A stretch of 64,000 nt of DNA from CAYNVS01 sp964400725 (GCA_964400725.1 CAYNVS010000003.1:1-64000), one strand, 5' to 3'. Positions 9,301 through 19,200 are shown, counted from the first letter of the stretch. A program made the numbers and translations. The notes: generated by a model from the sequence alone, not told the origin.

Positions 9301-10856
9301 TTAGGCGACCAGCCTGTACAATATCCGTTTGCCGTTACGCAGTCGTTGCGCAGGCAGCAGTTTTTGCCGCAGCCCAGCGCTACGGCGTTCATAACGTATC
9401 CGGCGGGGCAGGTCGAGGCGGTCGTGCAAATGCCGGCGCCGTCCTGCTCGCACATTGTTGCGGGCGGCTCCTTGCATAAGCCCGTCGCGTTGTCGCAAAT
9501 CTGCTCGTCTTTATTTTGCGTCATCGAAACGCATTTCCCGGTAATCGCGTCGCAAGTATATTTAGTTTGGGCGCAGCGTATCATCCCCGTGGGGAGGTCG
9601 AGGCATGAAGGCGCGGGGCATTGATCGTCGCTCTTGCATTCGCCGGGTTTTGCGCAGTCGCCGGGGCAGTTGCAGAAATTCTCGCCGGGGCCGCATTTTT
9701 TGTCGCCGCACTTGGAACAATAGAAAGAAAGGTCGGGCGCCGAGACGCACGAACCGTTGGACGAGGCGAACGAATTGGATATTTCGGTCAAACCTTCGCA
9801 GCAATGGTCGTCGCCCATCTGTCCGCGGCCTCCTTCGAGAACGCAATTTGTGCCGGATGGGACGCAGCACTGAGTTTCGGTAAAGACTTCGCAGCCGTTG
9901 GGATTGAGCGCGCTGACCGCAAATCCGGGGCCGCAGGCGCCGCCATTAAACGTGCACCAGCCGCCATTTTGGTAGCAGGCTACGTCTTTTTCGGGGAGGC
10001 AGCAAAACGATTCGAGAGATGGGCACAACTGCATTGCGAAGATAATCGAGGCGCGCTTGTACCCTTCGCCGCAGCTAGTCGTAGAGCAAATTCCGCCCAT
10101 GCTGCCGCAAGGCGTGCCGTTGTCGTATTCGCCTTCTATGAGTTCTGCGTCGCCGTCGCTTCCTTGTTCGACGCATTCGCCGTCTTTGCAAATTCCGGCC
10201 TTCTCCGGCGGCATTGTCCCTTCGGGCGGCTTAATAGTGCAGGTATTTCCATTCTGGGCCGAGTCGGCGACGAACGAGCAGCTCCAGCACTGCGGATAAT
10301 CTACTTTTACGCATTGCTGGCGTTTGCATTGAACTATTTGTATCGCGTCGTAGAATTCGTTGTTGTCAACGTCGCCGCATTTGGAGTTCCAGTCGTCTAG
10401 GTCGATTTCTGAATCAACGTCGCCGCCGGTTACGCAAACGCCGTCGGCGCATACGCCCGTCAGTTCGCCGTCTGCGCACGAAGCGCCGTTCTTTGCCGGG
10501 TCGGCTGCGCCTCCGCATTGCCAGCATGTCGGGGCGGTGGCGGGCAGGCAGGTCCAGAGCTGGCAGTCGCCGACTTTTTGCGGTTGAGGCTGCGCGGTTT
10601 CGGCGCAGGCTTCTTCCCAGCCTTCAAGGTCAACGTCCGTTTCGAACCATTCCAGTTCGTTCCAGTCGAAGTCGAACATTGGAATGCATACGCCCGCTTC
10701 GTTGCAAGCGAAGCCGTCTTTGCAGTCGGAGTTCTTTTTACACAAACCGCCCGAAGGCGCAGTTCCGGTGGTTCCGCAGCCATACGCAAGCGCCGCCATG
10801 GCGACGACGGTCAGCGCCGCCGCGAGAAAGGTTTTACATCCGTTTCTTATCGACAT
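6342..10856 (-). CDS. Giant Cys-rich repeat lipoprotein (1504 aa)
   Basis: The start at 10856 is chosen because AAGGAG lies just upstream on the minus strand and the signal peptide (MSIRNGCKTFLAAALTVV...) begins there. The signal ends in a lipobox-like AYGC. The protein is built from Cys-spaced modules. Five units of ~55 residues follow the pattern 'C..xKDC...CxGxWxC...CG..CGDxxCxPxxGE...C..DC'. About nine units of ~35 residues follow 'CEQxGGxC...C..GY......GC...CC'. About seven units of ~50 residues follow 'C.xDxECGxPxC...C...C....C'. Cys pairs this dense suggest a disulfide-stabilised extracellular stalk or binding array. No catalytic domain is seen. The 35-residue module also occurs once in the lipoprotein at 34675-40548. 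Function unknown. Confidence 0.8.
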   Translation of the reverse strand: MSIRNGCKTFLAAALTVVAMAALAYGCGTTGTAPSGGLCKKNSDCKDGFACNEAGVCIPMFDFDWNELEWFETDVDLEGWEEACAETAQPQPQKVGDCQLWTCLPATAPTCWQCGGAADPAKNGASCADGELTGVCADGVCVTGGDVDSEIDLDDWNSKCGDVDNNEFYDAIQIVQCKRQQCVKVDYPQCWSCSFVADSAQNGNTCTIKPPEGTMPPEKAGICKDGECVEQGSDGDAELIEGEYDNGTPCGSMGGICSTTSCGEGYKRASIIFAMQLCPSLESFCCLPEKDVACYQNGGWCTFNGGACGPGFAVSALNPNGCEVFTETQCCVPSGTNCVLEGGRGQMGDDHCCEGLTEISNSFASSNGSCVSAPDLSFYCSKCGDKKCGPGENFCNCPGDCAKPGECKSDDQCPAPSCLDLPTGMIRCAQTKYTCDAITGKCVSMTQNKDEQICDNATGLCKEPPATMCEQDGAGICTTASTCPAGYVMNAVALGCGKNCCLRNDCVTANGYCTGWSPNPCKDGYEIGETGGCPGGRSAACCMPKTKSICESDGTGLCVTYGKECPPGFAANSDPMGCGESTGGIIAETCCLKSACNAMGGNCFYCPPNADCGCASDTHYQAGAGCPDEAFCCVPNAQTCATAGEFISSDKPKCCEGLTQTEAVLPDYAGCHPMIPSPGLICLKLNDGYCDQSSGENWCNSYDCPAPRPCKVAKDCLQYNYEVACTGHWQCLDGSCHEACGETCGDGKCSPDDGESTTTCWPDCKDECAVDKDCAVKTTPWPDIMSCFGRWDCKEGKCAPVCDSQCGNQLCEPGIGENAQSCPYDCVTECNSVKDCLTNDWGIRCSGYFSCEGGKCLKNCGGSCGDNVCKPDEGETKASCPQDCNQCNVPKDCLSRTWDIKCMGYWSCDSNICNQNCGGNCGDGNCNPEKGESAASCSIDCKAPQCQSNSDCAYCKTVGTTCYMYNDYCSGGACVTGSVSSTANATCDSVNKKCVANPVTACEQKGGYCSTTASCQSGYQRSADPLGCASSSGSEAFCCLPSAQECKEPKDCLGRMWMVDCIGHWNCTNNMCQPACGAPCGDKVCDPAKGEDSYNCPDCRQTSCNTDSDCGRCEMRGTSCLQYKQQCSGGICVDLSALTYPDYTCNSATKMCEKPKWECEQKGGSCLNTYGCPIGGYPASYACPATAPLCCMGGVPQCRIDSDCGTPTCASTSDGYCRESVPACNNGTCETLENTYSGYACSYTGRCQPMTTKCANDWECGSQYCEGIEGSMSCREAYPVCNNGVCSVKKSDYPIPYVCNYDKGACEYPQKCKSDYECGAPSCFDASGVGSCVQSTPYCDFASGTCQTKNSSFMPPYYCNYNNGYCETAQKCSNDKECGSPYCYDGDDGSCYSVNYYCGPDGMCGSSEGATPNAKCDYNTNLCVSTGLTCDQAGGYCARRSCNNGYYQDSSYSCASGICCMPNQTQTCAGVNGVCTAYWSGCPASKPNSGSQMDCSLWERCCTP

Positions 10857-11300
10857 TTTTAAGCTCCTTGAAAAAATGGAAACGTAAAAAATAATTACAA
10901 TAATCCTAAAGCATTTTAGCAACTCAGGCGCCATTTGAAAAGGAAATTAATCGTAAAAATATCAAGCGGTTGTAAAAACGCGGACAAAACCGCATGTAAA
11001 TATTTATTTACACTATATATAAATATGTATAGAAAAAGCGTCGAATTTTGGCGAATTTTCGATGAATTATATACAAACCGAGAAGTTTTTACCTTACGTC
11101 GCTATTACTCAAAGTTATCGCGGTGATGAAACCTTATAAGACATTTTCTTTACTTTCCGGCGTTTTTTTTGTACATTTTATTTGGAGATTAACCCTTGAA
11201 TGATTAATTTAACCCTAAATATTTGCGGTCGGCCATTTAAAAAGTTACTCTGTTTGTATGCGCCCCCGTAAAAACGAAACGATTTGACTGGAGGTTGATT
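10857..11300. promoter_or_regulatory. AT-rich divergent intergenic region
   Basis: 444 bp between the divergent Cys-rich gene and the UDP-sugar dehydrogenase gene. It is clearly AT-rich and should hold both promoters. TGTAAAT (10995-11001) and ATTTACA (11006-11012) form an interrupted palindrome that could bind a regulator. I see no convincing gene; a 63-codon frame at 10935-11126 has biased AT composition and no ribosome site. Confidence 0.4.
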
Positions 11301-12614
11301 ATGAAAATTGCGATGCTCGGAACCGGATACGTGGGACTCGTCAGCGGCGCGTGCCTGGCGAAAATCGGGCACACCGTTTACTGCGTAGATTTGAAAAAAC
11401 CGGTAATCGAAATGCTTAAAGCGGGCAAAAGCCCGATTTACGAACCCGGAATTGAAAAGGTAATAGAAGAAACCGCCGAAGCCGGTCGGCTGAATTTCAC
11501 CACTCAAATAAAAGAGGCGGTCGCGGAATGCGACGCCGTTTTCATAGCAGTAGGCACCCCTCCAAGACCGGACGGAAGCGCCGATTTATCTCAAATCTGG
11601 AACGCCGCGGAAGAAATTGGTAAAAATATCAACAAATACACTTTGGTAGTAACTAAAAGCACAGTTCCTGTCGGAACCGGCGATAGAATAAAAGAGATTA
11701 TTAAAAAGCGCGCCAAGCATGAGTTTTCCATCGCCTCGAACCCGGAATTTCTGCGAGAGGGAACGGCCGTTAAGGATTTTATGAAACCCGACAGAATCGT
11801 CTGCGGAGTAGAAGACGACAAAGCCCGCGAAATGCTGACCGAAATTTACGAGCCGCAGACCCGCGAGGGTTATCCGCTTATATTCATGGACGTTAAAAGC
11901 AGCGAACTGACGAAATACGCCGCCAACTGTATGCTCGCCGCGCGCATTTCGTTTATGAACGAAATGGCTAATCTTTGCGAGCTCTTCGGCGCAAACGTCA
12001 ACGACGTAAAAAACGCGATTGGCGCGGACAAGCGCATCGGCAGCCAGTTTCTTTCCGCGGGCATCGGTTACGGCGGAAGCTGCTTTCCAAAGGACGTAAA
12101 AGCGTTAATTAATTCGTCGCTTAAAGCCGGCTATAACCCGATGATGCTCACCGCTGTAGAAACCATCAATAAAAACCAAAGAATGCACTTTTTCCTTAAA
12201 ATTAAAGACCACTTCGACGGCGAGCTTTCCGGCCGTAAGTTTGCGGTATGGGGCTTGTCTTTTAAACCGAACACCGACGATATACGCGATTCCCCGGCTC
12301 TAACGATCATCGAATATTTGCGCGACGAAGGCGCTGAAATAGCGGCGTACGACCCGCAGGCGGCTGAAAACGTTAAAAAATATTATAAAGAAGAAAAGCA
12401 GAAATGCCCCGAATTGACGGAAGACCCGTACGACGCCTGCGTTGACGCCGACGCTTTAATTATTTGTACGGAATGGAGCGAATTCATCGCGGCCAATCTT
12501 GAGATAGTGAAAGCAAAGCTCAAGAGTTCGATTATTTTCGACGGCCGCAACATATTCAATCCGTCAGGCGTAAGAGAAAAGGGATTTACCTATTATCCGG
12601 TCGGAATGAAATAA
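11301..12614 (+). CDS. ugd: UDP-glucose/GDP-mannose-type 6-dehydrogenase
   Basis: 437 residues, the family's usual length. It oxidises a nucleotide sugar (probably UDP-glucose to UDP-glucuronate) with two NAD+ in the cytosol, supplying polysaccharide synthesis. The start at 11301 follows GGAGG at 11290-11294; a TTG two codons earlier is less likely. The N-terminal Rossmann motif is MLGTGYVGLVSG. The catalytic Cys sits in 'GIGYGGSCFPKDVKAL'. 'NPEFLREGTAVKDF' and the C-terminal 'GLSFKPNTDDIRDSPA' are diagnostic. It is a single gene ending in a strong terminator. The exact sugar cannot be told from sequence, so the symbol is tentative. Confidence 0.88.
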   Translation: MKIAMLGTGYVGLVSGACLAKIGHTVYCVDLKKPVIEMLKAGKSPIYEPGIEKVIEETAEAGRLNFTTQIKEAVAECDAVFIAVGTPPRPDGSADLSQIWNAAEEIGKNINKYTLVVTKSTVPVGTGDRIKEIIKKRAKHEFSIASNPEFLREGTAVKDFMKPDRIVCGVEDDKAREMLTEIYEPQTREGYPLIFMDVKSSELTKYAANCMLAARISFMNEMANLCELFGANVNDVKNAIGADKRIGSQFLSAGIGYGGSCFPKDVKALINSSLKAGYNPMMLTAVETINKNQRMHFFLKIKDHFDGELSGRKFAVWGLSFKPNTDDIRDSPALTIIEYLRDEGAEIAAYDPQAAENVKKYYKEEKQKCPELTEDPYDACVDADALIICTEWSEFIAANLEIVKAKLKSSIIFDGRNIFNPSGVREKGFTYYPVGMK

Positions 12615-12640
12615 ACGAGCGCCGACGGTTTAAAATTAAA

Positions 12641-12668
12641 AAAGGCAGGTTAAGACCTGCCTTTTATT
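12641..12668. terminator. Bidirectional terminator between ugd and rny
   Basis: AAAGGCAGGT (12641-12650), loop TAAG, ACCTGCCTTT (12655-12664), then T-rich sequence; A-rich before. It serves both convergent genes. Confidence 0.85.
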
Positions 12669-12688
12669 TTGCGCGTTTCGCGGAATAA

Positions 12689-14245
12689 TTACTTCGCCAC
12701 CGCAATGGCTCTCGTTTCGCGGATGACCGTTACTTTAATCTGTCCGGGGTAGGTCATCTGGTTTTCAATCTGTTTTGCGATTTCGTCCGCCAAAACCGCG
12801 CTCATTTCGTCCGAAACGCTTTCGGCCTGCACTATTACGCGCAGCTCGCGGCCCGCTTGAATGGCGTAAGACTTATCGACGCCCTTCATGTTGGTCGCAA
12901 TCGCCTCAAGCTCCTGCAGACGTTTAATGTACTGCTCCATAATTTCCATTCTGGCTCCGGGGCGCGCTCCCGAAAGAGCGTCCGCCGCCTGAACAAGAGC
13001 GGATATGGGGCTCGTCATTTCTACGTCGTTGTGGTGCGCTTCGATGGCGTTAATCACTTCCTTGCTTTCGCCGAAACGAGAAGCTATTTCGGCTCCAATT
13101 ACCGCGTGAGAGCCTTCCTGCTCGTGCGTAACCGCCTTGCCTATGTCGTGCAGCAAGCCTGCGCGGCGCGCCTTTTTGACCGAGAGCCCTAGCTCTCCGG
13201 CCATCATGCCCGCCAAATATGCGACTTCAATGGAATGTCCCCATATATTTTGCGAATAACTGTAACGGAAACGAAGCTGTCCGACCAATCTTATCAAATC
13301 GGGGTGCATGCCGTGGATGCCAAGGTCGAAGACCGCGCGTTCGCCGTACTCTTTTATTTGTTTTTCTACGAGTTTTCTGCTCTGCGCGGCGATTTCCTCA
13401 ATGCGCGCAGGATGAATGCGTCCGTCTTCGATTAGTTTCGTCATCGACAGCCTCGCCACTTCGCGGCGGACCGGGTCGAAGCCGGAAATTACTATAGCCT
13501 CCGGCGTATCGTCGATAATTATATCGACGCCGAGCGCGGTTTCGAGAGCTTTAATGTTGCGCCCTTCGCGGCCTATAATGCGCCCCTTCATTTCGTCGGA
13601 GGGGAGAGTTACGACTGATACGGTGCGCTCGACGGCGTATTCGCCCGCGTAGCGCTGAACGGCGGTGGCGATTATGCGCTGCGCTTCTTCCATGCTCCGC
13701 TCTTTCGCCTCGTCGATAATTTCTTTTATTCTTTTTGCGGCGTTATGCTGAGCTTCCTCCGTCAGCTTGACGGTCAGCATTTCCAGCGCCTCTTCTTTGG
13801 TCATTCCCGAAATTCTTTGCAGTTCGGCAACCTGTTCGTCGAATTTTTTTGAAATCTCCGCTAGTTTTTCCGTAACGGAGTCTTCTAGGTTCTTTATTTT
13901 TTTCTCTTTTTTCAGGACTTCCTGCTCGCGCTGATCAAGGTGAGCGGTTTTCTTTTCGAGATTTTCCTCCATAATATGAAGGTGCTCTTCGATTTTTGTA
14001 ACTTCCTTGCGGCGGTCTGCGAGCTCTTTTTCCATTTCGCGCCGCAGTTGTCTTTCGTTGTCCTTCGCTTCGCGCTCTGCGCGCTGGGCGATTTTAGCCG
14101 CTTCTTTTTCTCCTTCCGCAATAATTCTCGCCGCTTCCTTTTCAAACGAACCGATTTTGCTTTTGGTTATCAACCAAGCCAAAAGCGCGGCAATTCCGGC
14201 TCCAACCGCAAACGCCGCAAACCCGATAATCAAGTAATGCGCCAT
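12689..14245 (-). CDS. rny: Ribonuclease Y
   Basis: 518 residues, as expected for RNase Y, a membrane-anchored endoribonuclease that starts mRNA decay. Order: one N-terminal membrane helix (about residues 5-25), a long charged coiled coil (about 30-190), a KH domain (VTLPSDEMKGRIIGREGRNI) and an HD domain with the metal site in 'GLLHDIGKAV' and 'EAHHNDVE'. AGGAGG lies upstream of the ATG. It follows zapA on the same strand after a 190-bp spacer. Confidence 0.96.
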   Translation of the reverse strand: MAHYLIIGFAAFAVGAGIAALLAWLITKSKIGSFEKEAARIIAEGEKEAAKIAQRAEREAKDNERQLRREMEKELADRRKEVTKIEEHLHIMEENLEKKTAHLDQREQEVLKKEKKIKNLEDSVTEKLAEISKKFDEQVAELQRISGMTKEEALEMLTVKLTEEAQHNAAKRIKEIIDEAKERSMEEAQRIIATAVQRYAGEYAVERTVSVVTLPSDEMKGRIIGREGRNIKALETALGVDIIIDDTPEAIVISGFDPVRREVARLSMTKLIEDGRIHPARIEEIAAQSRKLVEKQIKEYGERAVFDLGIHGMHPDLIRLVGQLRFRYSYSQNIWGHSIEVAYLAGMMAGELGLSVKKARRAGLLHDIGKAVTHEQEGSHAVIGAEIASRFGESKEVINAIEAHHNDVEMTSPISALVQAADALSGARPGARMEIMEQYIKRLQELEAIATNMKGVDKSYAIQAGRELRVIVQAESVSDEMSAVLADEIAKQIENQMTYPGQIKVTVIRETRAIAVAK

Positions 14246-14435
14246 AATATCCTCCTATCTATGTTTGTAAGGATTGGCGGCGAGCCGTGAAACGCGAGAC
14301 AATCGCGACAAATATGTAAACAGCCCCGTATCCGCGTAAAAACGCGCATAAAAATTGCGAATTCGCGCAAATTGAGCGCTGCCGTTTATTCGTATCTATT
14401 TCTAAATATAGCTCGATCCTGGTTTTTTTAAGAGG

Positions 14436-14741
14436 TCAGGGTTCGCCTCTTGAATGCAGAAACGCATCCAAAGTTTCGATAATAACGCCAATCCTTGATT
14501 TGACCTTTGCCGTAACCTCCTTGTGGTTTTCAACTTCGTCAATATACGCGTCGGCAAAATTGAGAGCGGTAAGTATCGTCGCTTCTACGATGGAAGCATG
14601 CGGATTTCTTGAGAAAAGCTGCGCGATATGTCCTTCCACCAAACTTGCGACTTTTTTTACCTCGTCTTCGCTCTTCGCTGACGTTACATGGTAGGAGATT
14701 CCCCGTATCTCGACCTTGTAACGATTTTTTCTGCCGAGCAT
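14436..14741 (-). CDS. zapA: Cell division protein ZapA
   Basis: 101 residues, typical for ZapA, which crosslinks FtsZ filaments at the Z-ring. The N-terminal globular part is seen in 'YKVEIRGISYHVTSAKSEDEV' shortened to its first strand and helix, followed by 'ALNFADAYID' and a C-terminal coiled coil with Glu/Lys repeats. I start at the ATG at 14741, preceded by AAGG; a TTG two codons upstream is the alternative. The zapA-rny order is common in many bacteria. Confidence 0.85.
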   Translation of the reverse strand: MLGRKNRYKVEIRGISYHVTSAKSEDEVKKVASLVEGHIAQLFSRNPHASIVEATILTALNFADAYIDEVENHKEVTAKVKSRIGVIIETLDAFLHSRGEP

Positions 14742-15114
14742 ATTCAACCTTAACTCGTCATATTACGAAAGTAAACTTATATACTTAATTTACTTAAATG
14801 TCAATATAAGGGGCAAAAAATATTACTATTCAGGCAACCCTAACTTTAAAAAGTTTTTTGCTTTCACGCATGAAGCGACCTCGGCTGCCGGGCTGACTGT
14901 CGATAACTTTTTAGTACGCAATTTTTTATAACCGACTCTAATTTTGACGCATATTTAACTATTAACGTTTTGAATATATTGTATGAAAACATTTCATTTC
15001 CACTTTCATTGACAAAGTAACCGTTTGGTGAGAAAAAGGAATTGTGAAAGTTGTAACGCTGTGATTGGCGTAACGAATGGCCGTCGCTCTTAGGGTTGGA
15101 AAAGGTTTAAGCCG
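14742..15114. promoter_or_regulatory. zapA-rex divergent control region with possible Rex half-site
   Basis: 373 bp, AT-rich near zapA. TTGACA at 15009-15014 is a plausible -35 for rex but lacks a clear -10 at the right distance. TTGTGAAA at 15042-15049 matches one arm of the Rex consensus (TTGTGA-N6-TCACAA), while the opposite arm is not well conserved. Rex often controls its own operon, so this is where its operator should be. No gene is seen here. Confidence 0.35.
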
Positions 15115-15753
15115 ATGTCGGAAAAGTTGCCGGAAAAAACGATCGGGAGATTAATTATTTACCGTCGTCTTTTAACCGATCACTGGCCAAGCGACCAGCT
15201 TTTAATTCATTCTTATCAACTGGCGGCTCTAGCGTGCGTAAGCCCCGCGCAGGTGCGGCGCGACCTTATGCTCGTCGGACCGACCGGCAACCCGAACCGC
15301 GGCTACGAAGTCGAGAAAATAATTCAAAGCATCGGAGCGCTCATCGACGCGGAAGAGGGGCAGAACATTGCGCTGGTAGGTTTGGGTAATCTGGGGAAAG
15401 CGATGATTTCATACATGCAGGGGCGCTCCCCGGCGCTGAAAATAGTCGCCGCCTTCGACGTCGAAGCCGATAAAATCGGCAGAATGTACAACGGCGTGCC
15501 ATGTTATCACTCCGGCGAAATAGAGCGCGTTTCAAAAGAGCTCGGAGTTAAGCTCGCGGTTATAGCGGTTCCTTCGGCAGCCGCGCAGAGCGTAGCCACC
15601 GAGCTTGTAAGCGCCGGGGTGCGCGCCATTATTAATTTTGCCCCCGCGCCGCTTCGCGTTCCGCAAAGCGTTTACGTTGAAAACCTAGATTTTACGACGG
15701 CGTTTGAAAAAGCCGCATTTTTCGCTTCCAAAAACTCCAAGAAAACGAGGTAA
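15115..15753 (+). CDS. rex: Redox-sensing transcriptional repressor Rex
   Basis: 212 residues, normal length. Rex binds DNA when NAD+ is high and leaves when NADH accumulates, derepressing fermentative and hydrogen genes. The N-terminal winged helix contains 'YQLAALACVSPAQVRRDL', with the recognition helix and the conserved VRRDL. The C-terminal Rossmann domain contains 'NIALVGLGNLGKAM' (GxGxxG). A helix for domain swapping lies at the C-terminus. The stop is 4 nt before hydC, so Rex is the first gene of the hydrogen island and probably its regulator. Confidence 0.95.
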   Translation: MSEKLPEKTIGRLIIYRRLLTDHWPSDQLLIHSYQLAALACVSPAQVRRDLMLVGPTGNPNRGYEVEKIIQSIGALIDAEEGQNIALVGLGNLGKAMISYMQGRSPALKIVAAFDVEADKIGRMYNGVPCYHSGEIERVSKELGVKLAVIAVPSAAAQSVATELVSAGVRAIINFAPAPLRVPQSVYVENLDFTTAFEKAAFFASKNSKKTR

Positions 15754-15757
15754 GAGC

Positions 15758-16249
15758 ATGGAAGAAACGATTGCCAGCATCCTTAAACGTCATCCGGACG
15801 CCAGGAGGGATTCGTTAATCCCCATCCTGCAAGAAGTGCAGGAGGCAGAAGGATACATTTCCAAAGACGCGCTCGCCGCGATAAGCAGGCACCTGAATTT
15901 GCCTTCGAGCAAAATTTACGGCGTCGCCACCTTTTATAATATGTTTCGTTTCCAGCCCAGAGGGAAATACCATATTATGTGTTGCCGCGGTACAGCCTGC
16001 CACGTAAAGGGGTCGGGCAAAGTGCTCGACACGATAGTTAAGACGCTTAAAATAGAGCCCGGACAAACGACTAAAGATAAATTGTTCAGTTTGGAAGTGG
16101 TCGCATGTATGGGCGCGTGCGCGCTGTCGCCCGCTCTTTGCATAAACGAAGTCTTCTACGCCAAGGTGTCGCCCGCCAAAATAACCCAGCTGATTGAAGA
16201 GTGCAGGGAAAAGGCGGCGGAACCGGCTCAGGCCGCGGCTCAAGGCTGA
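15758..16249 (+). CDS. hydC: NuoE/HydC-like [2Fe-2S] hydrogenase subunit
   Basis: 163 residues, usual for NuoE/HndA/HydC. It carries a thioredoxin-fold [2Fe-2S] cluster that passes electrons to or from the flavin subunit. The helical N-terminus is 'RRDSLIPILQEVQEAEGYI' and the middle 'IYGVATFYNMFRF' is diagnostic. The cluster Cys are in 'CCRGTACHVKG' and 'VVACMGACALSP'. The start at 15758 follows GAGG at 15747-15750; an earlier in-frame start would run into rex. The next gene begins 40 nt later. Confidence 0.92.
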   Translation: MEETIASILKRHPDARRDSLIPILQEVQEAEGYISKDALAAISRHLNLPSSKIYGVATFYNMFRFQPRGKYHIMCCRGTACHVKGSGKVLDTIVKTLKIEPGQTTKDKLFSLEVVACMGACALSPALCINEVFYAKVSPAKITQLIEECREKAAEPAQAAAQG

Positions 16250-16289
16250 CGGGCTTGCAACGAACAAAGAAACAAGCGAGGAGAACTCC

Positions 16290-19200
16290 ATGAACAGATT
16301 GAAGAACGCGAAGGATTTAGACGCCTACCGCGCCTCTTTGCAGGCCGCCCACAATCCGAACAAACCCCGCGTATGCGTCTGCGGCGGAACCGGCTGCAAC
16401 GCGCAAGGGTCGATTCAACTTGTGGAAGAGCTCCGCAAGGCGGTTGAAAAATGCGGACTTAAGGACGAGGTGGAAGTCAAAGTAACCGGATGCCACGGCT
16501 TCTGCGAAAAAGGCCCCATAGTGGTAATCCGCCCTGAAAACATTTTTTACGTTATGGTTAAGCCTTCGGACGCCGAAGAGCTGATAACCAAGACTCTTAA
16601 GGAAAATCAGGTGGTAGAGCGGCTGCTTTACGTAGATCCGGCGAGCGGAAAGAAAATCGTCCGCGAGCAGGACGTTCCTTTCTATAAAAAACAAACGCGC
16701 GTAATTCTGGCTGAAAATGGTCATCTGGACCCTACTAGCATTGACGATTACATTCTTCGCGGCGGTTACGCCGCGCTGGGCAAGGCGCTTACGAGCATGA
16801 CGCCCGAAGCGGTGATAGACGAAGTCAAAAAGTCCGGCCTTCGCGGGCGCGGCGGCGCGGGATTCCCTACCGGCCGCAAATGGGAGCTTTGCCGCATGCA
16901 GCCCGGCAGCGAAAAATACGTAATTTGCAACGCGGACGAGGGCGACCCCGGCGCGTACATGAACCGCTCCGAGTTGGAAGGCAACCCGCACGCGATTATC
17001 GAAGGCATGATACTTGGAGCCTACGCCATAGGCGCGAAGAAGGCGTACATTTATTGCCGCGCGGAATATCCGCTCGCGATAGAGCAGCTTAATAAAGGCA
17101 TGGCGCAGGCCAAAGAGCTCGGTCTGCTGGGCGACAACATTCTAGACAGCGGTTTCAGCCTAGAAATGATTATAAAAATGGGCGCGGGAGCGTTTGTCTG
17201 CGGCGAGGAAACCGCGCTGATGAACAGCATCGAAGGCAAGCGCGGAATGCCGCGTCCTCGTCCGCCCTATCCGGCGCAGTCGGGCGTTTTCGGCAAGCCG
17301 TCAAACATAAACAACGTAGAGACTTGGGCAAACATTCCGCTCATCGTAAACAAGGGCGCCGAATGGTTCTCAGGCATGGGAAGCGAGAAGTCTAAGGGCA
17401 CCAAGGTCTTTTCGTTGGTCGGCTGCGTGAACAACACCGGTTTGGTCGAGGTTCCGTTCGGCACCACGCTTCGCGAAATCGTAGAAGGCATCGGCGGCGG
17501 CGTTCCCAAGGGGCGCAAGTTCAAGGTCGCGCAGATGGGCGGCCCGTCGGGCGGATGCGTTCCGGCCTCGCAGATGGACGTCCCCATCGATTACGAGTCG
17601 CTGCAATCGCTCGGCGCGATTGTCGGCTCCGGCGGAATGGTCATCATGGACGAAACGACCTGCATGGTCGATCTCGCTAAATATTTTATGGAATTTATCC
17701 AGAGCGAATCGTGCGGCAAATGTATTCCGTGCCGCGAGGGAACGCGCAGACTGCTTGAGATACTTCAGGCTATCACGCGCCCGCGCCGCAAGGAAGAAGA
17801 GAACGACGCTCTCATCCGCTTCCAAGGGATGATGTACCTCAAGGAATTAGGCGAAATCATCAAGCAAACGTCGCTTTGCGGCTTGGGACAGACGGCCGCC
17901 AACCCCGTTCTCGCGACGCTGCGCTGGTTCCGCGACGAGTACGAGGCGCATATCTTCGAGCGCCGCTGCCCGGCCGGAGCCTGCAAAGAGCTCGTCGGCG
18001 CGCCCTGTCAAGGCGGCTGTCCGGTCGGCACGGAAGTTTGGCGCTACGTCGCGAACATCGCCAAAGGCGACTACGCCGAGGCTTACCGCGTAATCCGCGC
18101 CGCCAACCCCTTCCCGTCGGCCTGCGCGCGCGTTTGCAACCACCCGTGCGAAAAGGTTTGCCGCGCCGGAACCACGGGAGGCCAGCCGATAGCCATTCGC
18201 GCGCTCAAGCGTTTCGCGGTTGATAAAGTCGATCCGTCTTCATATAAATTCAAAGTAAAACCGGCCAAGGAAAACGCGGCAAAGATAGCCGTAATCGGCG
18301 CAGGTCCCGCTGGATTGACGGCTGCGCACTACCTTTCGATAAAGGGACACAAGGTTGAGATATTTGAAAAGGAAAACAAGCCGGGCGGAATGCTTGTCTG
18401 CGCCATCCCTGAATACCGTCTGCCTCGCGACGTTTTGAAAAAAGAAATCGACGGGCTTCTCAATGAAAACACGACGCTGCATCTCAACAAAGAGATGGGC
18501 AAGGACTTCACCGTCGATAGTCTGTTGGCCGAAGGATACAAGGCGGTTTACCTTTCCATCGGCTCGCATAAAAGCCGCAAGCTCGGCCTCGAAGGCGAGA
18601 ACGCGGAAGGCGTTCTGCCGGGCATCAAGTTCCTCAAGGCTTACAACCTGCGCGGCGAGCAGCTTGCCAGAGGGCGCGTAGGAGTAATCGGCGGCGGAAA
18701 CTCAGCCGTGGACGCAGCCCGCGTGGCGATTAGACAGAAGGCCGTTACCGACGTAACGCTGTATTACCGCCGCGGACGCGACGAGATGCCGGCTTACAAC
18801 GAAGAAATCGAAGCCGCTATAGAAGAAGGCGTGAAAATTGTTACGCTGGTCGCGCCAGTAGGCCTCGAAGTCGAGAACGGCAAGCTCAAAGCCGTCAAAT
18901 TCATCCGCAACGAGCTTGGCGAGCCTGACGCGAGCGGACGCTGCCGCCCGGTTCCCGTGGCCGGAAGCGAGTTCGTGGAGAAAATAGACACGCTCGTGGC
19001 CGCCATCAGCGAAGAGCCTGAGACCGCGGAGTTGAAAGAAATCGGCTTGAGCAGAAGCGGAACGATTAAAGTCAGCGAAGAGTCTTTCGCGACCGGCAAG
19101 GCGGGCGTGTTTGCGGGCGGCGACGTAGTAACCGGTTCCAACACCGTCATCGAAGCGATTGCGGCGGGCAAGAAGGCCGCAATTATGATTGACCGCTACG

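Noticed and set aside
9621..10400. Long plus-strand open frames opposite the Cys-rich gene
   Set aside because: They are Ala/Arg-rich complements of the Cys codons of the real gene, without ribosome sites or recognisable domains.
10935..11126. Small plus-strand ORF of 63 codons in the divergent region
   Set aside because: AT-rich, no ribosome site, no recognisable motif; more likely promoter DNA.
14246..14435. Possible 6S RNA between zapA and rny, where ssrS is often found
   Set aside because: I could not see a long rod-like fold with the central open bubble; the region mainly holds short palindromes such as GCGAATTCGC. A covariance-model search would decide.
15009..15060. Perfect Rex operator upstream of rex
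   Set aside because: Only one good half-site (TTGTGAAA) was found; the opposite arm does not match, so I report it only as a weak possibility.
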